This document shows, piece after piece, positions 6,932 through 11,804 of a DNA stretch of 11,804 nt. Every line of letters begins with the position of its first letter. Positions within the stretch are counted from its first letter, which is position 1. Position numbers and translations under genes: made by a program. The notes beneath the pieces were generated by a model. That model saw nothing but the letters and a program-made list of their open reading frames with translations. It had not been told where the DNA came from and did no database searches. The DNA is from Nitrospirota bacterium (GTDB lineage Bacteria > Nitrospirota > Thermodesulfovibrionia > Thermodesulfovibrionales > Magnetobacteriaceae), in contig JADFXZ010000063.1 in the NCBI GenBank assembly GCA_015233265.1, positions 1 through 11,804 on the forward strand. Direction: 5' to 3'.

Positions 6932-8061
6932 ACGATATTCCTCAAAACGTATTTCACCGCATACGAAAGGACGAAAGCCGCCGCCAATCCTATATAAGAA
7001 GCAACCGCCGTTATGACCGCCGCGTCTGTAATTTTTGACGCATCAGCATGGCTGCCTCCCCTGCCGATATATGGTTTTTCGACAAGCGCGCCGCCGTAGT
7101 ATGAAGGGCCTCCGAGTCTTAGGCCAAGCGCCCCGGCCATTGCGGCCTCTGGAATGCCGGCATTGGGGCTTGAATGGTTTCTGCCGTCTCTGACCATGGT
7201 CTGCAGACTATCCGTGAAGGCCGTTAATTCTACAAATCCGGCAAAATGGTCTGCCTGATGACCGCCCTGATAATCGCATGGCTTACTTATCTTTCCGCTG
7301 TCTTTGCCCATCGTCTCTTTCCCCCGAATCGCGTAGCGTAACAATTTGACAACATTAATTGCAAATACTGCCGCAACAATGGCAATGCCGCTCAGACGCG
7401 CCGGGATGTAATTAGCGATGTCGTCAACTATTGCGGCTGCGCGTCCGAAGTACAGGTATTTATCATTTTTATAGCCAATCATAGAATCGAGCGTGTTAAC
7501 CGCCTTATAGGCCAATGCAAGGGGCAGCCCTCCTATGGCAAAATAAAACAGAGGCGCTATAATTGCGTCTGAGGCATTCTCGGCGGCGGTCTCGATGGCA
7601 GCCCGTGCGATGCCCTCTTGCGTTAGCTGCCCTGTGTCTCTGCCTACGATTAGGGACACTGCCGCACGCGCCCCCTCCACATCCGCCGCTTCGAGTTTGT
7701 CTCTGACATGTAGAACCGATGAGATAAGCCCGTTATGCGCCAGTACCAATGAACCGGCTATCCCTATTGCTAAGTCATAGAGGGATATTGTATTAAATAA
7801 CGTATATTGCCTGGGTGGCAGTATTTTGATAAATAGTAACGCCGCCATATATGTGGCACCAACTGTAATGACAACCGCCAATGCCCCTGTTATTAGATTA
7901 TAAAGCGGTGTCCTTGCCGGCTTTCTTAGATGACTCTCCAGAGACGCTATCAATCTGCCGATATATCTCACGGGATGGGGAATCCAAATAGGGTCGCCCA
8001 CGCACACATCAACTGCGAATGCGCTCAGAAGCTGAAGCGGTATGCCTGTTAATAAAAACAC
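6928..8061 (-). CDS. cbiB: Adenosylcobinamide-phosphate synthase (CbiB/CobD family membrane protein)
   Basis: A 377-residue integral membrane protein of cobalamin biosynthesis that joins adenosylcobyric acid to (R)-1-amino-2-propanol (phosphate) to give adenosylcobinamide (phosphate). Family motifs are clear: GDPIWIPHPVRYIG (22-35), VGRDT, the IETAAENASD segment, YKAVNTLDSMIGY, a DDIANYIPARL segment and SSPNAGIPEAAMAGALG. Several hydrophobic helices occur, including about 55-80 and the C-terminal 345-370. It is longer than the usual 310-330 residues. A polar Gly/Lys/His-rich stretch of roughly 35 residues (starting GKETMGKDSGKISK) lies between RYAIR and the TMVRDGRNH segment. The start is GTG; an in-frame TAA two codons upstream excludes an earlier start, and no Shine-Dalgarno is visible. 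No other cob/cbi gene and no B12 riboswitch are in the window. The L,D-transpeptidase gene follows with overlap. Confidence 0.93.
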   Translation of the reverse strand: MFLLTGIPLQLLSAFAVDVCVGDPIWIPHPVRYIGRLIASLESHLRKPARTPLYNLITGALAVVITVGATYMAALLFIKILPPRQYTLFNTISLYDLAIGIAGSLVLAHNGLISSVLHVRDKLEAADVEGARAAVSLIVGRDTGQLTQEGIARAAIETAAENASDAIIAPLFYFAIGGLPLALAYKAVNTLDSMIGYKNDKYLYFGRAAAIVDDIANYIPARLSGIAIVAAVFAINVVKLLRYAIRGKETMGKDSGKISKPCDYQGGHQADHFAGFVELTAFTDSLQTMVRDGRNHSSPNAGIPEAAMAGALGLRLGGPSYYGGALVEKPYIGRGGSHADASKITDAAVITAVASYIGLAAAFVLSYAVKYVLRNIV

Positions 8062-8062
8062 T

Positions 8063-8089
8063 TGTTATATTATCATAATTATCATAACA
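8063..8089. promoter_or_regulatory. AT-rich repeat/promoter region directly before cbiB
   Basis: The 9-mer TTATCATAA occurs twice in immediate tandem (8070-8078 and 8079-8087), bounded by TGTTAT and ATAACA as outer inverted arms (8063-8068 and 8084-8089). On the minus strand it offers -10-like hexamers (TATGAT) so close to the GTG that the cbiB mRNA would have almost no leader, which fits the missing Shine-Dalgarno. It could be a regulator site or simply the promoter. Confidence 0.3.
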
Positions 8090-8122
8090 GGGCGACGTTG
8101 GAAACAATGTGGAAATAAAATA

Positions 8123-8175
8123 TGGCGGGGTGGACGGGGCTCGAACCCCCGATTACAGTCGAATGCGGGTTTTCA
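8123..8175 (-). pseudogene. tRNA 3'-end remnant 1 (T-arm, acceptor strand, CCA)
   Basis: Read on the minus strand, this contains TCGGGGGTTCGAGCCCCG, a T-arm with the canonical TTCGA loop, then an acceptor-like CCACCCC, a G discriminator and an encoded CCA. A complete tRNA would need GGGGTGG upstream as the other acceptor strand; I find no such sequence in the next 300 bases on that strand. No proper D-arm is present either. It shares CCGCATT followed by a short spacer and TCGGGGGTTCGA with remnant 2. I regard it as a 3' fragment, not a working tRNA. The CCA end faces cbiB. Confidence 0.55.
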
Positions 8176-8243
8176 GGCATTTTATGATACGATTCCGGAA
8201 GGCTGTTTATATGCTTTTTTCGATGTGATAGGATATTTCCCAT

Positions 8244-8303
8244 TGGCTCCTGGGGAGGGATTCGAACCCCCGACCATATATAATGCGGATTCCCAAGCCG
8301 CCT
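8244..8303 (-). pseudogene. tRNA 3'-end remnant 2 (anticodon-arm-like, T-arm, CCA)
   Basis: On the minus strand the order is an anticodon-arm-like GCGGC-TTGGGAA-TCCGC (closing pair C/T mismatched), a 13-base variable region, a T-arm GGGGG-TTCGAAT-CCCTC, then CCCAGGA, G and CCA. The matching acceptor 5' strand (TCCTGGG) and a D-arm are absent upstream. The loop would present GGG (proline), but A rather than G follows the anticodon, so I do not assign an isotype. It has the same orientation as remnant 1, about 120 bp away. Likely a duplicated tRNA 3' end left by integration, or a decayed tRNA gene. Confidence 0.5.
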
Positions 8304-8329
8304 GATTTCCCCTTCTCCTGTCCTCATTT

Positions 8330-8424
8330 TGTGTTACCGTCCTATTTTTTCAGACCGATTCCTGTGTTATTATGAGGCCGCACATCGCATTATTTTCAGG
8401 TCAACTCCTTACCTGCGTAACACA
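8330..8424. repeat. 8-bp inverted repeat flanking an 80-bp spacer
   Basis: TGTGTTAC (8330-8337) and GTAACACA (8417-8424) are perfect inverted copies separated by 79 bp. They lie between tRNA remnant 2 and the tandem RNA-like units. The spacer shows no gene. The arms are too short and too far apart to be a firm structure; they might be ends of a small insertion or chance. Confidence 0.2.
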
Positions 8425-8428
8425 CCCG

Positions 8429-8524
8429 GTCATTTCAATCGCGCCGTCGATTTTGATATAATAATACTGCTGTGTCTGTGGATGTTCAGACATTTTTTGC
8501 AGGGCGGAGGGTTTCTCTCCGCCC
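8429..8524 (+). ncRNA. Candidate small RNA unit 1 with its promoter
   Basis: An extended -10 promoter, TGATATAAT (8454-8462), with a poor -35, is followed at the expected start (about 8469) by hairpin A, TGTCTG/CAGACA (8473-8478 with 8487-8492, 8-nt loop). A T-rich linker then leads to hairpin B, GGGCGGAG/CTCCGCCC (8502-8509 with 8517-8524, 7-nt loop), followed by a pyrimidine-rich stretch. The putative RNA is about 55 nt. The same architecture recurs 117 bp downstream. There is no coding potential. Hairpin B lacks a clean T-run, so termination there is unproved. Confidence 0.42.
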
Positions 8525-8546
8525 CTCTCCTATCCTATCCTCAGGC

Positions 8547-8640
8547 CTTGTCATCATCAAGCCGCCGATGTGATATAATATTACGGTCTGAGGTCAGACA
8601 TTGTTCATTTGCTATAGGGGCGGTGGCTTTGTCGCCGCCC
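8547..8640 (+). ncRNA. Candidate small RNA unit 2, tandem homologue of unit 1
   Basis: A diverged copy of unit 1. The promoter region keeps GTCAT, CAA, GCCG, CGAT and then TGATATAAT (8571-8579). Hairpin A is GTCTG/CAGAC (8586-8590 with 8595-8599) with a 4-nt loop, and hairpin B is GGGCGGTG/CGCCGCCC (8618-8625 with 8633-8640), again with a 7-nt loop. In B the A-T pair of unit 1 has become T-G and the stem is kept; the loops differ in sequence but not length. From TATAAT to the end of hairpin B is 68 nt in unit 1 and 67 nt in unit 2. A TTCTCCCTC tract follows. Function unknown. Confidence 0.42.
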
Positions 8641-8674
8641 TTCTCCCTCAAAAGGCTTAATATCTCAAGCGGCA

Positions 8675-8708
8675 ACGTTTTTTAAAATATTAATCACGTT
8701 TTTTAAAA
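8675..8708. repeat. Short direct repeat across the stop of the XRE/ImmA gene
   Basis: ACGTTTTTTAAAA occurs at 8675-8687 and again at 8696-8708, 21 bp apart. The second copy encodes the Lys-Lys-Phe near the C-terminus of the XRE/ImmA protein, whose stop codon (8690-8692) lies between the copies. It may be a local duplication that changed the gene end. No convincing terminator for this gene is seen. Confidence 0.35.
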
Positions 8709-9910
8709 GGTATGATATTGACAGGATGGGTGGCGTTTAACTCACGGGGTTTATTGGAGTTTACACTTGTGATTATATAAATGTTTGGTTCGATTTCTTT
8801 TTGGTTAACAGATAAGAAACCCGATGTCAATCCGGCAAGACTTTCGATGTCTTTTTGAGGCAAAGGGAGGTTAGAAAATACATCTTCACGCTTTGCGATG
8901 CTCTTATTTAGCAGCAGTTCAAATGCCTTACGTATTAGCAAAGGCTGTTCGATTATCAATTCATTGTCGTAGGGCTCTTGCATACTCCATTTTCGCTTGG
9001 AATAATTTATATAGAGATTTCTTGCTTGATCCGACGATACAAGATTCAAATCAAATGCGCGTTTAATCATCATCTTTATAGAGACGCGCCATCTGAGTTT
9101 CAATTTTTTCAGTAAATCCATGTTTACAGTATAAAACTCCTTTGCAAATACATGCGCAGGTAGTAAAAATGCACCAGCATAATAATTTGCTTGCGCCTCT
9201 ATCAATTTAAATTCAGGAGTTTTTTTAAGAATGTCTTTCTTTATTTTACTATGTAATATCAGATGAGCAAGCTCATGGCATGCGTCAAAACGTGAACGGA
9301 CTGACACTTTTTTATCGTCACCTAAAACTATATAAGGTGTAGCATTCGGCTCATAATACTCGCTAAACGCATCTAATGTGTCGGCATCAAGGGTATCACG
9401 CGCAACAATAACACCGTTTCTTTCAAGCAGATTCACGGTGTCTGAAATCGGCCCGTCTCCTAAATTCCAATGCTTTCTTGACTCTGAGGCCATCTTTTCG
9501 ATTTCCTCGTTTGATATTTTAACAGGTTCATTCGGCGTAGAAAAGGCAGGGAGATTGACTATCGGAAATCCAATATATTGCCTTAGATAAGATGTTATTA
9601 GCTTTAACCAAAGGAAACGACTTTCGGCACGCTCTCTGGCGGTCTTAGTGGCAGAACTCATAGAGCGATAAAATATTACATTGGAGGTAAAGGTTGTTAA
9701 ATCGGAAGTGAAATACGCTTCCGGTATGTGTAATATTTTGGAAAGCTGCTCCAGTATTGCGCCGCGGGGTGCCTGCTCATTGTTTTCATACTGATAAATA
9801 GCCGCACGAGAAAGCCCTGTAAGCTCAGATAAAGCGATCACGCTCAATCCCCGTGCCTTGCGGGCTTCGACCAGCCTCTGACCCTTGAACCCTCGCGTTC
9901 CAATTTTCAT
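8690..9910 (-). CDS. XRE-HTH / ImmA-IrrE zinc-peptidase protein
   Basis: A 406-residue protein with an N-terminal Cro/C1-type HTH (about 12-65; the recognition-helix region is around LSRAAIYQYEN) and an M78/ImmA-IrrE metallopeptidase domain. The zinc site is HELAH (212-216) with a probable third ligand in EAQAN (238-242). Residues from about 300 form a C-terminal region of unknown role. Such proteins act as repressors that cleave themselves or a partner, or are cleaved, in phage, ICE and toxin-antitoxin or defence modules. The ATG overlaps the stop of the upstream gene as TAATG and has no Shine-Dalgarno, so its translation should depend on ribosomes finishing that gene. It probably binds the palindrome at 10548-10578. 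It is visibly more AT-rich than the left-hand genes, which fits acquisition. The domain call is firm; the biological role is inferred. Confidence 0.9.
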   Translation of the reverse strand: MKIGTRGFKGQRLVEARKARGLSVIALSELTGLSRAAIYQYENNEQAPRGAILEQLSKILHIPEAYFTSDLTTFTSNVIFYRSMSSATKTARERAESRFLWLKLITSYLRQYIGFPIVNLPAFSTPNEPVKISNEEIEKMASESRKHWNLGDGPISDTVNLLERNGVIVARDTLDADTLDAFSEYYEPNATPYIVLGDDKKVSVRSRFDACHELAHLILHSKIKKDILKKTPEFKLIEAQANYYAGAFLLPAHVFAKEFYTVNMDLLKKLKLRWRVSIKMMIKRAFDLNLVSSDQARNLYINYSKRKWSMQEPYDNELIIEQPLLIRKAFELLLNKSIAKREDVFSNLPLPQKDIESLAGLTSGFLSVNQKEIEPNIYIITSVNSNKPRELNATHPVNIIPFKKRD

Positions 9911-10535
9911 TATAGATTATCGACTTTCTTCTGAGAAAGAATGAATACATCCGGTTCAATTTTTTCATTCTCCTCAGATGCTGGCATTAAGGTTTTAATG
10001 AGTTCTGCGTGCTTTTTAAACAAGTCTATTCTGCAAACAGGAGATTCAAAATCTCTATCTGGAAAGATGATAAAAGCGAAGGTAGGATATTGTTTATCCT
10101 TTCTCTTAGATCCGTGTGCCAAAATAGCGTAAACAAATTCTTCTCCTTCAGCGGCTTGAAAAGATCAAGCTGGCTTTGGAATGCGTAATCTCTGCGATGT
10201 GAAGCATCTCGCGGTAATGACGATGACTCGGATACCGATGAACTTGTCAAATAGATAAACTTGCTTATTATTAATATGTGATAGTTGGAGCCGTTACCGT
10301 TAGGTTTAGGTTCAACTTCAATATTATCATAGCGCTTAGACAGGCCCCGCAGGCTTTGACGGAACTTAATCCATCTTTGGAATGGCTCAAGGTCATGTTG
10401 CTCCTCATAATCATACCCAGCGCATTCATTATACGCATCGCGATAAGAATCAAATAAACCTCTGAGAATAGATTCCTGTATCGCCTTGTTGAAGGATTCC
10501 TCAAACTTGAGCTCTAACCTTTCCGGTAGCGTCAT
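9910..10535 (-). pseudogene. Partner gene of the XRE/ImmA protein, broken by a one-base frameshift
   Basis: From the ATG at 10535 (AAGGAGA about 8 nt upstream) one frame runs to about the LDLFKPL segment, near residue 132. Homology-like sequence then continues in a different frame as GEEFVYAILAHGSKRKDKQY and on to a stop at 9912-9910. The switch lies near 10141-10151, where a single missing A in CTGAAGGAGAAG would restore LKGEEF. The repaired product would have about 208 residues: a helical N-terminus (many E/K/R, about 1-70), then an alpha+beta second half with YPTFAFIIFPD. No signal peptide or membrane segment is seen. I do not recognise the family. Position and TAATG coupling make it the first half of a two-gene module, perhaps a toxin or sensor controlled by the HTH-peptidase. 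A sequencing error is possible. Confidence 0.7.
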
Positions 10536-10547
10536 ATAGCTGTCTCC

Positions 10548-10578
10548 TTAATTAGAAAACTTGTCGTTGTCTAATTAA
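10548..10578. promoter_or_regulatory. 31-bp palindromic operator of the two-gene cassette
   Basis: Perfect 9-bp arms TTAATTAGA (10548-10556) and TCTAATTAA (10570-10578), with three further inner pairs (10558-10560 with 10566-10568) around a centre at 10563. It covers part of the -10 element and the start-site region of the cassette promoter, so a bound dimer should repress. The XRE protein two genes downstream is the obvious candidate. Confidence 0.65.
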
Positions 10579-10603
10579 AGCAATAACAAGCATGATATGT
10601 CAA
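10574..10603 (-). promoter_or_regulatory. Sigma70 promoter of the two-gene cassette
   Basis: On the minus strand a perfect -35 TTGACA (10603-10598) is followed after 18 bp by TTTAAT (10579-10574), one base from TATAAT. The start should fall near 10567, about 32 nt before the ATG at 10535. It is the best sigma70 promoter in the window and is overlapped by the palindromic operator. Confidence 0.7.
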
Positions 10604-10631
10604 GTTATAAATTTGGAATCCCACTGCCTCC

Positions 10632-11804
10632 TCATCTCATCAACCCTAATTCTTTCAATTTCTCGATAACCGACGCTCGTTTGTCTGCTGATAACAGCAC
10701 TAAGCTCTGCAGCTTTTTGCCCAGCAGCGGCAAGTATTCTTCTTTCTCTTTCTTTGTCCCAAGCTCATATACCTTCAACGCTTCCTCGATGGGCAATCGC
10801 TGAAACGCCGCCCTGTACGGTGATATGCCGCGGGACATCTCGATGTTCGTTACTTCCCGCGGGGAAAACTTACTCAGATTCTCTTTCAATAACTGCTGTC
10901 CTGCCGCAGGGTCTTTTTTCAATAATCGCTCTATCTGCAGCTTCATGTCTACCCGCGCCTGCTCATTCGTGTTGCGTCCACCGGCCGGGGCCTTCCCCGC
11001 CCGCTCCTCATCCATCGCCGTTTGCGCCGCAGTCTTGCTTATCGCCGCCGGTGCCGGTGTAATTCCAACTATCGGCAACAATGCCTTCACGTCTAAATGC
11101 CCGAAGTTTTGTTTCCAATTTTGCCTGATCCCCCTGCTGGCAAACGGCTCAAGCGCCAGGGCTGTGTGCTTAGCAATGTCTATCGCCTGCCGTGTCAGAG
11201 GGTCGCCCTCGTTATACACCTTATGCCCGTAGAAATCCTTATTGTTGAGCATGTCTGATATTACAGACATCAGCGGGTGTACCTTGTTCGTTATCGTAGT
11301 AAACGGGTGCTTGCCGTAGGATACTATGTCTTTCATATAAGTCGGAAAACTGATTCGCTCCGCATTGCCGTACTCGTCGAGATTGCCCGTCTTGGGATAA
11401 TATAAATCCGTAATGCCGTCCGGCCCCTTGCCTCCAGTCATAAGAAACTGCGTAACCGCCCCCATGATTCCCGTCACTACTACCAGCGACGCTGTATAGG
11501 CCATCCGGTGCGTCACCATATCCGGCGTGAAGGCCGATAGGCCTCCCTTCCTCAGGCTGTTAACCGCCTTGCCCGCGTCAATCAGGCCGCCGCCCAGCTC
11601 TCTGATTGTCCCGCCTGTCCAGCCCACTGAGCGCACACTGGCCATCATCAGGTCTTTCAATACCTTGTTCCAAAAGATATTGTCATAGCGCACCTGCCCC
11701 ATCCTGTTGTCTATAGAATCCCACGCCTTGCCCATCAGATCGCGCAGCTGCTCTCGTGAGCCGTCCTCCATCAACTGCGGGTTGCGCTTTAACTCCATTT
11801 CAGC
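10632..11804 (-). CDS. C-terminal part of a large phage/plasmid polyvalent protein (LPD38-like), partial
   Basis: Open from the window edge to a TGA at 10632, with 390 codons visible. An ATG occurs at 11798 but the frame stays open for the two codons before it, so the gene most likely begins outside. The visible part starts with a helical section (about 1-75), a hydrophobic segment (MAYTASLVVVTGIMGAVTQF, about 93-112 from that Met), then a pattern LYYPKTGNLDEYGNAERISF, with FPTYMKDIV, HPF, and NNKDFYGHKVYNEGD. I recognise this order (Tyr-Pro-x-Thr-Gly, Pro-x-Tyr-x-Lys-Asp, Asn-x-Asp-x-Tyr-Gly) from the LPD38 domain at the C-terminus of giant polyvalent proteins injected by phages or conjugative elements. 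The tail from about 275 is charged and helical. No membrane or virion gene is visible to confirm the carrier. The assignment is from memory of the family pattern. Confidence 0.6.
   Translation of the reverse strand, partial: AEMELKRNPQLMEDGSREQLRDLMGKAWDSIDNRMGQVRYDNIFWNKVLKDLMMASVRSVGWTGGTIRELGGGLIDAGKAVNSLRKGGLSAFTPDMVTHRMAYTASLVVVTGIMGAVTQFLMTGGKGPDGITDLYYPKTGNLDEYGNAERISFPTYMKDIVSYGKHPFTTITNKVHPLMSVISDMLNNKDFYGHKVYNEGDPLTRQAIDIAKHTALALEPFASRGIRQNWKQNFGHLDVKALLPIVGITPAPAAISKTAAQTAMDEERAGKAPAGGRNTNEQARVDMKLQIERLLKKDPAAGQQLLKENLSKFSPREVTNIEMSRGISPYRAAFQRLPIEEALKVYELGTKKEKEEYLPLLGKKLQSLVLLSADKRASVIEKLKELGLMR

Noticed and set aside
8042..8327. Reading frames on both strands across the tRNA remnants, with phrases such as GEGFEPPT and GVRIPPQEP
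   Set aside because: Such peptides are the well-known translation of tRNA T-arms read in either direction, not genes.
8123..8340. Intact tRNA or tmRNA genes
   Set aside because: I looked for the complementary acceptor strands (GGGGTGG and TCCTGGG) and a D-arm upstream on the minus strand and found none within reach; no tmRNA tag or 5' domain was seen.
8062..8430. Cobalamin riboswitch before cbiB
   Set aside because: The cbiB leader is too short and no B12-box-like sequence was found; the space is occupied by tRNA remnants.
9910..10122. Independent 70-codon gene upstream of the XRE/ImmA gene
   Set aside because: It has no ribosome binding site at its apparent start, and its sequence reads as the continuation of the upstream gene across a frameshift.
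10825..11232. Long plus-strand reading frame opposite the polyvalent protein gene
   Set aside because: It is the antisense shadow of a clearly protein-like minus-strand frame, with no domain or ribosome binding site.
1..11804. CRISPR arrays, insertion sequences and transposases
   Set aside because: No regularly spaced repeats, transposase domains or terminal inverted repeats with target duplications were seen.

Overview
The window reads as a chromosomal segment of a Gram-negative, probably anaerobic or microaerophilic bacterium, with accessory DNA at its right end. Cobinamide-type B12 synthesis (cbiB), an oxygen-sensitive radical-SAM aminomutase, sigma54 control and an inner-membrane L,D-transpeptidase fit a Nitrospirota or Desulfobacterota-like host. 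This is inference from gene content; no marker gene settles the taxon. All convincing protein genes lie on the minus strand, so the window is best read from right to left.

Left part (145-3920): a tightly coupled four-gene operon, transcribed in the order lysine 2,3-aminomutase (kamA-like), two different D-Ala-D-Ala-ligase-like ATP-grasp enzymes, and a GNAT acetyltransferase. Junctions are ATGA, a 23-nt overlap, and ATGA. The aminomutase keeps both aspartates that select lysine, so the operon probably makes L-beta-lysine and then ligates and/or acetylates it. A very good sigma54 (-24/-12) promoter lies just upstream (3990-4004), and directly above it is a gene for a sigma54-activating response regulator (4133-5494). 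A palindrome around TGCCATAATGGCA occurs about 118 bp upstream of the inferred transcription start and twice more in front of the regulator gene. This suggests a self-contained circuit: the regulator controls itself and activates the beta-lysine operon.

Middle (5633-8061): cbiB (cobalamin biosynthesis) and an L,D-transpeptidase with two C-terminal NTF2-like repeats, joined by a GTGA overlap.

Non-coding stretch (8062-8689): next to cbiB are two tRNA 3'-end remnants in the same orientation, each with T-arm and CCA but without a matching 5' half. Their orientation fits scars of integration by elements lying to the right. They are followed by two tandem, homologous units, each with an extended -10 promoter (TGATATAAT) and two hairpins whose sequence differs while pairing is kept. 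These are candidate small RNAs.

Right part (8690-11804): an accessory two-gene cassette. Its first gene, of unknown function, is broken by a one-base frameshift; its second encodes an XRE-HTH/ImmA-IrrE zinc-peptidase protein. The cassette has a strong sigma70 promoter overlapped by a 31-bp palindromic operator. To its right is the 3' part of a large phage or plasmid polyvalent protein that runs off the window edge. This region looks acquired and partly decayed.
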